Assembly (NCBI RefSeq): GCF_010993775.1
Contig: NZ_WOTO01000033.1
Span: 1-64,000, forward strand
Direction of reading: 5' to 3'
DNA from: Fodinicola feengrottensis
GTDB taxonomy: Bacteria > Actinomycetota > Actinomycetes > Mycobacteriales > HKI-0501
Length of the DNA: 64,000 nucleotides
Within the stretch, counting starts at the first letter, position 1. Each line of letters opens with the position of its first letter. Shown here piece after piece: positions 10,228 to 19,637 of the stretch. The position numbers and the translations under genes were made by a program. The notes under the pieces were generated by a model. That model did not search any database, was not told the DNA's origin, and saw nothing but the letters and a program-made list of their open reading frames with translations.

Positions 10228-11246
10228 CAGCCAACCTTCCGGCGTCCGAGGTGGCCGGCCAGCCGGCGGCGCTGGCGCACCAGGTCAACCCCGACGGCGA
10301 GCAGGATGAAAAGACCGATGAACAGGTCGGTGAGGTCGCTGGGCCAGCCGAGCAAGGTGATCGCGCTGGAGACGATGCCGACCAGCAGGGGCGCCCAGCA
10401 GTGTCCCCAAAACTGTGCCTCGACCGCCCAGAATGCTGGTGCCGCCGATGACAACGGCCGCGATGACCTGAAGCTCCAAGCCAGTGCCGGAATTTTGCTG
10501 AAGGCCGCCGCTGCCGATCAGGCAACAGGCCGCGAGGCCCACCAGCAGACCGGTCATCGCGTACGCCGCGACCCTGCGCCGGGCCACTTTTACGCCGGCC
10601 AGCCGGGCCGCGTCCGGATCACCGCCAATCGCGTAGAGATGCCGCCCGGTGGCCCAATATCGCATGTAAATCCACATTTCCCGCGCCGATCAGCATCGCC
10701 AGCCACCAGGCGTTGGACACCCCCAGGGTGCTGCCACTGCCCCCCCACCGCCGAAAAACTGCAGCGTCGGCGGGACGCCCGTGACGTCCTGGGAGTTGAA
10801 GATCTGCAAAGACACGAAGCGGTAGATGTTCAGTGTCCCGAAAGTGATGATGATCGGGTGGACCCGCCCGTACGCGACCAGTAATCCGTTCAGAGTCCCC
10901 AAAATCGACCCCAACACCAGCGCCACCACGACGGCCGGCAGAAACGGCAGGCCGGAGTCCCGTACGAGCAGTGCGACGATCACCATGACCAGCGCCGCCG
11001 CGCTGCCCACCGACACGACACGTCGATGCCGGCGGTGACGATCACCGCGGTCATCCCGATCCCCATGATGGCGATCGGGGCCACCGAGAACAGGATGTTG
11101 TTCAGGTTCGACGCGGTCAGGAAAGTACGGGTCATCAACGAAAGAACCACACACAACACAATGATGACCACGACCAGCGCGAGTTCCTGGCCCTCGATTG
11201 CTCGGACGATCGGCCGCCGCCGGACCGGGGTGTCCACTGTGGTCAC
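10227..11246 (-). CDS. rhaP: Sugar ABC transporter permease (rhamnose type), proximal, frameshifted
   Basis: This is the second membrane subunit of the CUT2 importer. It starts at GTG 11246, overlapping the ATPase stop codon by GTGA. Visible parts are an N-terminal helix (LALVVVIIVLCVVLSLMT), MGIGMTAVIVTAGIDVS, LVAYGRVHPIIITFGTLNIY and IGGTSILGGRGTVLGTLLG. The frame changes near 11020, 10690 and 10395. A run of C residues near 10740 is a likely site of one error. The C-terminus VDLVRQRRRLAGHLGRRKVG ends at 10227. Together with its neighbour it should form the membrane channel for L-rhamnose. Confidence 0.8.
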
Positions 11247-12754
11247 TCGGCGACCTCCCCAGCGGCCGCAGCCAACACCTCGACCTGCTCGGCGGCACGC
11301 CCGTAGCGAGCGGTGATGCGGCCGGCGCGTACGACCAGCAGCCGGTCAGCGAGCAACAGAACCTCCTGCAGATCCGAGGAAACCAGCACCACCGCACTGC
11401 CGGCCTCGGCGAGCGAGGCGATCGTCCGGTGGATTTCTTCCTTGGCGCCCACGTCGACGCCTTGCGTGGGTTCCTGCAGCACCAGCACGTCCGGGCGCTC
11501 GACCAACTGCCGGGCCAGCACCACTTTCTGTTGGTTGCCACCGGAAAGCGTGCCCACCGCGGTACCTGGACCGGGCGCCTTGATGCCCATCGGGGGAAAT
11601 CAGGTCGGTGGCGGTGGCCTGCTCGCGCCGGCGGTCCACCCACAGCCGCAGGCGCGAAAGGAATGTCAGGTGCGCGCTGGAGATGTTGAAGGCGATGCTC
11701 TGCGGAGCGAAAACGCCCTGCAGTTTCCGGTTCGCCGGGAGCATCGCGATGCCGTGCCGGACCGCGTCAATCGGGTCCGCCAGCGTGATGACCTTGCCGT
11801 TTCGGCTAACTGTTCCGGAAAAAGCGGTGTCGATCCCGAAGAGAGCGCGCGCGATGTCGCCTGCGCCGGATCCGACAAGCCCGTAGAGGGCGACGACTTC
11901 ACCGGTGCGTACGTCAAAAGTCACGTCAGTGAAGGCTTCTCCGCGCGACAGGTCGCGCACCGAAAGTGCGGGCACCGAGCCCTGCGCGGAGGCGGCGGAT
12001 TTGCCGGCGCGAGGTCGGAAAGCGGCTGGCCGACCATCAGTTCGGCGACCTGGCGTACCGAAAGTTCGCGGGTCGGCTGGCTCGCCACCACCTGCCCGTC
12101 CCGCAACACGGTGACCCGGTCGGTCACCTGCGCTAATTCGTCCAGTCGGTGACTGATGTAGATAACGCCCATGCCGGAGTCGCGAAGTCCTCGTACGACC
12201 GTGAAAAGTGTCTCGATCTCCCGGTCGGTCAGGATCGCGGACGGCTCGTCCAGGATCAGGATCCGGGCGTCGTGGGCGAACGCCTTGGCGATCGACACGA
12301 GTTGCTGTTCGGCCACCGGGACATCGGCGACCCGTACGTCCGCGAGCCGTGGATCCAGGCCAAGCCGTCGCAACAAGGACGCGACCTGGGTGCGCTGCTT
12401 CGGCCAGTCGACCCGGCCGAAGCGGCGCAGTTCCCTCCCGATAAAGACATTTTCCGCCACGGTGAGCTCGCCGAACAGCTGCGGTTCCTGGTAGACAGTG
12501 GCGATGCCGGCATCCAGCGCCGCCGAGGTGCTGCCGAGCGAGAGCGGCTTGCCGTCCAGCGACACCTGACCGGTGTCCGGCGACTCGGCACCGGACACGA
12601 TCTTGATCAGCGTCGACTTGCCGGCACCGTTCTCGCCCACCAGCGCGTGCACCTCACCGGCTCGTACGGAGAAATCGACGCCACGCAACGCATGCACGCC
12701 GCCGTACCGCTTCTGCACACCAGCGATCTCCAGCAGAACCGAAGGCGAGCTCAT
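11243..12754 (-). CDS. rhaT: Rhamnose ABC transporter ATP-binding protein (two nucleotide-binding domains), frameshifted
   Basis: This is a double-ATPase subunit like RbsA. Domain 1 has Walker A GENGAGKST, a signature region VPVAEQQLVSIAKAF and Walker B ILILDEPSA. Domain 2 has the usual degenerate Walker A (GLVGSGAGDIARALFG), a strong signature LSGGNQQKVVLARQL and a Walker B reading VLVLQEPTQGVDVGAK. Gln there replaces the normal Mg-binding Asp. The frame changes near 11985 and 11595. The gene is separated from the binding-protein gene by a large hairpin, and its stop overlaps the start of the next permease. It powers uptake of the sugar delivered by the binding protein. Confidence 0.87.
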
Positions 12755-12755
12755 G

Positions 12756-12919
12756 GGGCGTGTCTCTCCATTCCAGGTGGATGAGGGTCGAGATCCAAAC
12801 GGCGTTCTGCCGGTGCCGGGAGGTCGCCTTCATACCTTTGTTGTATGGGGGCGATCTCCCGGTGCCGGCAGACGGCGTTTGGGCTCGGCCCTCGCCGCCT
12901 GGAATGGAGAGACACGGCC
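12756..12919. ncRNA. Giant intercistronic hairpin between rhaS and rhaT
   Basis: The whole gap between the two genes folds into one hairpin. The arms 12756-12835 and 12843-12919 close a 7-base loop (CTTTGTT). The outer 19 bp are perfect (12759-12777 with 12898-12916). The rest has one G-G mismatch, three single-base bulges and nine wobble pairs. On the plus strand all nine are G-T; on the operon transcript they would be A-C mismatches. It may limit transcription or decay past rhaS, or be a small RNA on the opposite strand, or a miniature inverted-repeat element. No promoter was identified. Confidence 0.6.
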
Positions 12920-13950
12920 TAATAGCTGTACTTGTCGGCGTTGTCTTTGGTGATCACCAACGGGTCACCCAGCAGCAGCATCTTCTTGTCGCCGAAATAC
13001 TGTACGGCCGGCAGCGAACCGCTGACGTTGTTGGTGGTGGTGAAAGGCTTCTTGTCCGCGACCTGCTTGGCGGCCCACACGGTCAGGTAGCCGAGGTTTT
13101 CCACGTCCCACAGGATCGCGCTGCTGCTCGATCCGTCCTGCAGATACGGCTTCATGGCCTGTGGAGTTCCGAGGCCCACGGTGAAAACCTTGCCGGTCTT
13201 TCCGGCTTCCCGTACGGCTTGGGCAACTCCCGGTGCGGACGACGTGCATTCGCCCACCAAACCAGTGAGATTCGGGTGCGCGGCCATCAGCTGCTTGGCC
13301 ATCGTGACCGCCTTCGCCTGATCCTCACCGGCATAGACGATCCCGTCCAGCTTCACGCCCGGGTATTTCTGCGCGCCGTACTTCTGCTGGACCGCGATCC
13401 ACGAGTTCAGGTTGGCGGCCGTCTGTCCACAAGAGACAATCGCGTACTCACCCTTGCCTCCCATGGCCTTGACCATCGAGTCGGTCAGGCCCATCCCGAT
13501 GCCGTCCACGGTGGCCTGGTTGACGAACACCTCGCGGATCGAGTTCGGTGCGTCGGTGTCCGCGGTCATCACGTGAATGCCGGCGTTCTTGGCATCCTGC
13601 AACACCGGCGCGAGCGAGTCGGGGTCGTTGGGCGCGACCACCAGCACGTCCACCTTCTGCTGGATCAGCGACTTCACGATGTCGGTCTGCGCGCCCGGAT
13701 CAGCGGTCGTCGCGCCCTTGTAGATCCAGTTGACGCCGCGCGCGGCGGCGGCTTTCTTGCCACCGGAGTTCATCGCCTCGAAATACGGGATTCCTTGCAG
13801 CTTGGGCACGAAAGCGACAGTGATTTTCCTGGTGCCATCGGCGGTGGCACCGGTGTTCTTCTTGCTGCAGCCGGTCAACGCCACCACGCCGACCAGTAAC
13901 ACAGCGGTGAAAACGGTGACGCTTCGGGAAAGCAACGTCGTCCTTGGCAT
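12919..13950 (-). CDS. rhaS: Rhamnose ABC transporter substrate-binding lipoprotein
   Basis: This is a periplasmic-binding-protein-type lipoprotein that captures the sugar outside the cell. ATG at 13950 has GGAGG seven bases upstream. The signal peptide ends in the lipobox LTGC near residues 19-22. The mature part has the type I fold signatures AFVPKLQGIPYFEAMNSGGK, IQQKVDVLVVAPNDPDSLAP and VMTADTDAP. It is unbroken, at about 343 residues. The family includes rhamnose and autoinducer-2 binders; the adjacent rhamnulokinase favours L-rhamnose. In many operons this subunit must outnumber the others, which fits the hairpin just after its stop codon. Confidence 0.88.
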   Translation of the reverse strand: MPRTTLLSRSVTVFTAVLLVGVVALTGCSKKNTGATADGTRKITVAFVPKLQGIPYFEAMNSGGKKAAAARGVNWIYKGATTADPGAQTDIVKSLIQQKVDVLVVAPNDPDSLAPVLQDAKNAGIHVMTADTDAPNSIREVFVNQATVDGIGMGLTDSMVKAMGGKGEYAIVSCGQTAANLNSWIAVQQKYGAQKYPGVKLDGIVYAGEDQAKAVTMAKQLMAAHPNLTGLVGECTSSAPGVAQAVREAGKTGKVFTVGLGTPQAMKPYLQDGSSSSAILWDVENLGYLTVWAAKQVADKKPFTTTNNVSGSLPAVQYFGDKKMLLLGDPLVITKDNADKYSY

Positions 13951-13990
13951 TGCACATCCTCCACTCATCGAGCCAACTCCGCGGTCCCAA

Positions 13991-15481
13991 CTAGACCGCG
14001 TCGGCCCGTACCAGCTCACGGAACCTGGGGGATATCTTTCTCCCCCACCGGCGGCGCCGGTCGGGGTGGTCACCCTCGGCCGGTCGCTGGCTCGTACGAC
14101 CTCACGCATCTGCGCCAGCCCTGACAGCTCCCCCAGCGCGCCCAGCTGCACCAAAGCGTTCCCGTACGCGGTCGCCTCGATCGGCCCGGCGTACACCGGG
14201 ATGCCGGCCGCGTCCGCGGTGAGGTGGTTCAGCAGCTCGTTCGACGACCCGCCGCCGACGATGTGGATCAGCGGCGCTGGCCGGCCGGCGGCCGTCGCGA
14301 TGTCCTCGACGGTCAGCCGGTAGCTGAGCGCGAGGCTTTCCAGTACACATCGGACAGTCGCCCCGATGCCGTCCGGCACCGCCTGCCCGGTCCGCCGGCA
14401 GTACGCGGCGATCCGCGCCGGCATGTCGCCTGGCCGCAGAAAATCCGGGTGGTCGGGGTTCACCACGCTGCCCGATGGGCTCTGCCGCGCCAAAATAACC
14501 AGCTCCGAAATAGCCGAGGTCGTGGCCGGCGGCCCGCCACTCCCGCCGGCATTCCTGCAACAGCCACAAACCCGTACAGTTCGACAACAGTCGGATGGTG
14601 CCGGCGACACCGCCCTCGTTCGCCAGGTTCGCCGCGCGTGTGGCCGGCGTGATGACCGGTCGCTGCGTTTCCACCCCGACCAAAGACCAGGTGCCGGACG
14701 AAATGTACGCGGCCGCCGGGTCCGCGAACGGCACTCCGGCCACCGCGCTCGCGGTGTCGTGGCAACCCGGCGCGATCACCCGAGCGCCGGCCAGCGAGGG
14801 AAAATCGCCGGCACTGGGCAGCAACGGGCCCAGGTCCGTACCGGCGTCGACCACCTCGGGCAGGAAATGCGTCGGAATACCCAGGTCGTCCAGCAGGCCA
14901 GTGGCCCATTTCCGGTTCGCCATGTCGTACGCACCGGTGGTGCTGGCGATGGTGAATTCGGTGACGGTGGCACCGCACAGCAGGTTGTTCAGAATGTCGG
15001 GCACCAGCAACAACAAGGCGGCTTCATCTTGACGGCGGCGGCCCGCGGCGGTCTGCCTTTCGCCCAGCAGCTGGTAAATCGTGTTGATGTCGTTGAGCTG
15101 GATGCCGGTGCTGTCGTACAACCGCTCCCGGCCAACCATGCCGATCGCGGTGTCGATCATCCCGCGAGTACGGTCATCTCGATGCGACACCGGATCTTCC
15201 AGGAGTCGCCCAGCGGCGTCCAAATATCCGTAGTCGACCCCCCAGCTGTCCACTCCGATGCCGTCGACGCTATCGACCATGGTGGCCGCCCGCGCGATGC
15301 CGTCCCGGATGTTTTCCCAGAGCAGAGCCAGATCCCACCGCAACGCGGCACCGACCGTACGAGCACCGTTCGGGAATCGGTGCGCGACCTCGAAAGTCAG
15401 CCGGCTGCCGTCGAAACGGGCCACCATCACCCGGCCGCTCTCGGCGCCGAGATCCACCGCGATCACGTTGCGGCTGGCCAT
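13991..15481 (-). CDS. rhaB: Rhamnulokinase (FGGY family), frameshifted
   Basis: Rhamnulokinase phosphorylates L-rhamnulose with ATP. The N-terminus VIAVDLGAESGRVMVARFDG is the FGGY phosphate-1 motif in its rhamnulokinase form. LRWDLALLWENIRDGI, GIGVDSWGVDYGYLD, APGCHDTASAVAGVPF and ISSGTWSLVGVETQRP follow. The frame changes near 14500. Near 14035 a second shift removes the stop and lets the frame run into the binding-protein gene; the other frame gives RELVRADAV and a stop at 13991, which I take as the true end. Its ATG overlaps the regulator stop. Neither rhamnose isomerase nor the aldolase is in this window. Confidence 0.87.
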
Positions 15482-16270
15482 CAGGCGGCGCCCTCCGCGA
15501 CTCGGCACCCGGCTGATCGGCACCCCGATCTCCTTCCAGTCGGCCACCAACTGGTCGCTCGCGCTGTCGTCGGTGAAAAGACTGCTCACCCGGGATGCTC
15601 GTACGAACGAGTGCAGCGAGAACCGGCCGATCTTGGACGAGTCGAAAAGCCCGTGGACGTACGTGCAGGCGGCCACCATCCGCACTTTCGCGGTGGTTTC
15701 CTCGGCGGACAACTCCATGAGTCCACCCTGCACCGAGAGGGACCGCAGACCGAAGAACCCGTGCTGCAACTGGCCACGACTGGTCAACGCGTCACCGAAG
15801 TCGCCGACCAGCGACCACGAGGACCGGCGGACCGTGCCGCCGGGCAACACCACGGTGATCGAGTCCGACTCCGACAGCACGTCGGCCGCACGCAGACCGT
15901 TGGTGACCACGATGAGACTGCGGCGTTCCCGCAGCTCAAGCGCCATGTAATAGCACGTCGTGCTGCCATCGAGGGCGATCGCGTCGCCGTCTTGGACCAG
16001 CGCCGCGGCGGCCCGGGCGATCGACCGCTTCGCGTCGGCGCGGTGCCGCAACCGCATCTCGAAGGCGCCTTCGTCGGCGCCATGCGAGCGAACCGCGCCA
16101 CCGCGTACGCGTCTGAGCAGGTGCCGCCGCTCCAGGCTCTCCAGGTCTTTTCGGGCGGTCACCGCCGAAATCCCGAACCGGTCGGTCAGGTCGCTGACGC
16201 TGACCCGCCCATCGGTCTCCAACAGCCGCAGGACTTCCTGCTGGCGTTCGTGTTCTGCAATCCCTGGCAT
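15481..16270 (-). CDS. DeoR family regulator of the rhamnose operon, frameshifted at the 3' end
   Basis: DeoR regulators repress sugar operons until a phosphorylated sugar binds. ATG at 16270 is preceded by GGAGG seven bases away. Residues about 5-60 are the DeoR-type winged helix (VSVSDLTDRFGISAVTARKD, then LRRVRGGAV). The effector domain shows DGDAIALDGSTTCYYMA, LPGGTVRR and LFDSSKIGR. Near the end the frame loses its stop and fuses artificially with the kinase; another frame offers TGA overlapping the kinase ATG, which is the expected arrangement. As the first gene of the operon it is likely autoregulated, with L-rhamnulose 1-phosphate or rhamnose as plausible effector. Confidence 0.85.
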
Positions 16271-16292
16271 GAGGCCACCTCCGCGGAGTGTG

Positions 16293-16322
16293 ACCCTAGA
16301 CACCTCGAAGCCGAAACGTCAA
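16293..16322 (-). promoter_or_regulatory. Probable promoter of the rhamnose operon
   Basis: On the minus strand TTGACG and TAGGGT are spaced by 18 bases, 22 bases before the DeoR start codon. TTTCGTTT and TTTCGGCTTCG repeats around the -35 box resemble the TTTCG-containing operators bound by several DeoR regulators. Confidence 0.5.
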
Positions 16323-16352
16323 CAAACGAAATCAACCATGCTGGTCTCTCGG

Positions 16353-16823
16353 TTACGGTTGGGTTTCGGATTCGGCGGCGATGCGCTCCAGTACGGGCAC
16401 CGCGGCAGCCAACGCGGCGAGCTCCGCGTCGGTCAACATGGCCAGCTTGTCCGCCAGATAGCCGGCGTTGCGGGTACGGATCTCGGCGATCCAGGCGGAG
16501 CCCCGCGGCGCGATCCCGATCAGGCCGGCCCGCTGGTCGTCCGGATCCGGCCAGCGGTCCACATAACCCTGCTGCAGCAGCCAGTCCACGATGCGGGACA
16601 TCGTCGGCGCACTCGTACCCACCCGTGCGGCCAGGTCACCGAGCCGCAGCGGCCCGCTCTTCTCCACCACCGCGATGGTGGACAGCCGGGTCGGTGTCAT
16701 GTCGTCGGTCTGCGCCTGCAGCCGCAGCCGGTGCGAGATCCGGCTGATCGCGATCCGCAGCCGACCCGGCAGGTCCGGATCGATTCCGGGCTGCACCTTC
16801 AGCTTCGCCGCACTCTCGCCCAT
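16353..16823 (-). CDS. MarR family regulator
   Basis: The product is an intact 156-residue winged-helix protein. The DNA-binding region reads GPLRLGDLAARVGTSAPTMS, followed by the wing DPDDQRAGLIGI, and it is flanked by dimerisation helices at both ends. MarR proteins usually repress a neighbouring efflux gene and release DNA when they bind aromatic or phenolic compounds. It starts 8 bases after the stop of the large MFS gene on the same strand, so the two form an operon. A likely operator is upstream of that gene at 19513-19530. Confidence 0.9.
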   Translation of the reverse strand: MGESAAKLKVQPGIDPDLPGRLRIAISRISHRLRLQAQTDDMTPTRLSTIAVVEKSGPLRLGDLAARVGTSAPTMSRIVDWLLQQGYVDRWPDPDDQRAGLIGIAPRGSAWIAEIRTRNAGYLADKLAMLTDAELAALAAAVPVLERIAAESETQP

Positions 16824-16831
16824 GATGCAGA

Positions 16832-19488
16832 CTACCCGCGGATCGGTTGGGCGGGGGCGGCAAAGGCCAGATCCGCGCTGGTCAGGCCGCCATTCACGTG
16901 GATGGTCGCGACCGCCGGCTGGTAGAGGTTCGCCACCACGGTGTAGTCGCCGGACGGCACGTCCGGGATCCGGTACGAGCCGTCCGCGTTCGTACGAGCG
17001 GTGCCGATCACCTGGCCAGCGGGGTCGATGACGGTGACCACAGCGCCCTCGACAGTGCCGCCGCCGGGCGCCGACACGAGCCCGGCGAGACCGCCGACCG
17101 GAGCGATCCGCAGGTCGAGCACGGCCGGCTGTCCGAGCGTCACCTGGACCGCGGCGGCCACCGGCTGGAAGTGCTCGGCGTTGACGGTCACGGTCAGGTC
17201 GCCGGCCGGCAGGCCGTTGATCGCGAAGTGCCCGACCTCGTCGGTGACCGCCTGACTGAGCACGTCACCGTCGCTGTTGATCGCCAACACGGCCGCGCCC
17301 AGCACCGGCTGACCGCTGCTCGCCCTGACCACTCCAGAAAGGGATCCGTTGCCAGCCAACACGAAATCACGTCGTACCGGCACGTCCGACCGGACCACCA
17401 CGGCGACCGCCTCCGGCCGGAAACCCGGCGCGGTGCCGATCAGCGTGTATGGGCCCGGACGCAGGCCGGTCACCGCGTACGCACCGGTGGGGTCGCCCTG
17501 GGCGCGACCAATCTGGCCGCCATCGACGCCGGTCACGGTGACCACCGCGGACGTCACCGGCGCGCCCGCCGGCGTACGCACGCTGCCAGCCAGCGACACT
17601 CCAGGGTCGGGAGTCATCACAGCATTGTGCTGGATGCGTCCGTTCACCGCCGCGTGGGCTCCGTTGGTTTGCTGCGGTAGCAAGTTCGACTGCATGTCGG
17701 TGGCCGGCTCACCAGCCACTTCGGCGAGCTCCGCACCCAGCGACTCGACGCCGATTTTCCTGCTCCGCCGGGAAGGCGCGGCCAGCCAGGACGCGACGGC
17801 GGCGATCAGGCAGCCGACGATCGCGAACCAGAAGGCCGCGGTCAGGCCGTCCGAGAACGGTCCGGAGATCAGCTGCGGGAAGAAGCCGCGGCCGGTCAGG
17901 AAAGCGGCCTGGGCGTGCGGCAGCATGTTCAGCACTGGGCCGAGCAGCTGCTGGATCGGGTTGTAACCGAGGAAAGCGGCGAAAAGTACGGCCACCGCGG
18001 GGGCAGCCCGGCGCCCGGCGATCCGGGTCGCGTCACCCGCGGACACTCCGTGCGCCTGCAGGCCGGCGTTCATCGCGGCCGGCAGGTGCTGCGAGAGGCC
18101 GGCGATGATCAGGCTGAAGAAGACACCGATCGACAACACCATCGCGGAGTTCTGGAAGGTCGCGGTCATGCCGGCGCCGGCGCCACGCGAGTTGGCCGGC
18201 AGCGCGTTCATCACGTCCGCCCGGTTCGGCGAGCTGAACAGCCCCATACCAATGCCGTTGAAGAACAACAAAACCGCGAACTGCCAATATTCGAAGTTCA
18301 CCCGGATGTACGCCAGCAGCAGGAAGAAAGTCACCGCGGTCAACGCGAGGCCGCCGGTGGTCAGCCAGCGCGAGCCAATGCGGTCTGAGATGATGCCGGA
18401 CACTGGCGCGGAAATCAGGAAGCCGACGGTCAATGGCAGCATCGCGATGCCGGCCCACAACGGCGTCTCGGCGAACGAGAATCCGTGCTGTGGCAGCCAA
18501 ATGCCCTGCAGCCAGATGATCATGATGAACTGCAGGCCACCGCGGGCCAGCGAAGCCAGCAGGTTGGCGATGTTGCCGAACGCGAAAGCGCGGATCCGGA
18601 AAAGCGACAGGTTGAACAGTGGCGCTTCGACCTTGGTTTCGATGTAACCAAAAATCGCCAGCAGGATGGCTCCACCAATCAGCGGTGCCAGCACCTGCGG
18701 GTTGGTCCAGCCCATCGTGTGACCGCCGTACGGCTGGATGCCACCGGTGATGCCGACCAGCAACGCGATCAGGCCGACCGCGAAGGTGATGTTGCCCCAC
18801 CAGTCCATTTTGGCCCGGCGCCGCTCGCTGGTGTCGTGCAGTTTCAGGTACGCCCAGATGGTGCCGAAAATGCCGACCGGCACCGAGACCAGGAAAATCA
18901 GGTGCCAGTTGATCGGGGCCAGCACGCCACCAATCACCAGGCCGATGAACGACCCGGAAATCGCTGCCACACCGTTGATTCCGAGGGCCATACCACGCTG
19001 GTTGACCGGAAAGGCGTCGGTCAGGATCGCACTGGAATTGGCGAACAGGAAGGCGCCGCCAATGCCCTGGACGATCCGCCAGCCAATCAGCCACCAGGCG
19101 GCCGCCGGGCCGGTCATCCACGTCACCGCGAGGAACACCGACGAGATCGAGAAAACCGCGAAACCGATGTTGTACATCCGTACGCGCCCGTACATGTCGC
19201 CGAGCCGGCCGAAAAACCCACCACCAGCACCGCGGTGACGACCAGGAAACCCATGATCATCCACAGCAGGTAGTTGGAGTTGCCGCCCTCCAGCGGGTTG
19301 ATGTTGATGCCGCGAAAGATGTCCGGCAGCGCGATCAGCACGATCGACGAGTTGATCGTCGCCATCAGGATGCCCAGCGTGGTGTTGGACAGCGCGATCC
19401 ACTTGTAGTGCGGACCCAACTCCTCGATCCGACGTGGACCTCGGTGCTTGCTGCCCGCTGCCTGGATCTGTTGGTCTTCCACAGCCAC
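16832..19488 (-). CDS. DHA2-type MFS transporter with three C-terminal carboxypeptidase-regulatory-like domains, frameshifted
   Basis: The first part, about 540 residues, is a 14-helix drug:H+ antiporter-like permease. It begins HYKWIALSNTTLGILMATIN, contains GRLGDMYGRVRMY in the first cytoplasmic loop and WRIVQGIGGAFLFANSSAIL. After the last helix a linker of about 60 residues leads to three beta-sandwich repeats, each with the pattern G-x-V-x-x-P-x-G-x-P-V-x-x-A-V-V-x-V (for example LAGSVRTPAGAPVTSAVVTV). The protein ends with AFAAPAQPIRG. One shift near 19215 breaks the N-terminus. The gene is followed by its MarR regulator. The pump probably exports a toxic compound; the role of the added domains is unknown. 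Confidence 0.85.
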
Positions 19489-19512
19489 GGCTTACCCTCC
19501 CCGCACACTTCG

Positions 19513-19530
19513 TTAGTTGTCTAATGCTAA
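19513..19530. promoter_or_regulatory. Candidate MarR operator
   Basis: TTAGTTGTCTAATGCTAA has inverted TTAG/CTAA ends and a central TTAG-like half-site. It lies 25 bases before the start of the MFS-MarR operon, where a repressor site would be expected. Confidence 0.5.
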
Positions 19531-19637
19531 CTGATTTGGCGGGTCGCCGTACAGCGTGGCGGTGATCATGTGATGGGAAGAGCAGCAGGGAATATTCTGT
19601 AGGATCAGGCGACTTGGCCTCGGCTTTTAGGGGAACG

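Noticed and set aside
12756..12919. The rha hairpin as a simple rho-independent terminator
   Set aside because: It is several times longer than needed, has no U tract on the operon strand, and the genes after it belong to the same transporter.
12756..12919. The rha hairpin as a complete insertion sequence
   Set aside because: There is no transposase frame inside and no target-site duplication beside the terminal repeats; a miniature element remains possible but unproven.
12919..14610. A frame joining the end of rhamnulokinase to the binding protein
   Set aside because: The binding protein has its own signal peptide, lipobox and ribosome-binding site at 13950. The other frame gives a sensible kinase end at 13991.
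14102..16303. A single 733-codon frame joining the DeoR regulator and rhamnulokinase
   Set aside because: Both proteins are complete families on their own, and another frame supplies a TGA overlapping the kinase ATG. The fusion results from a small indel near the end of the regulator.
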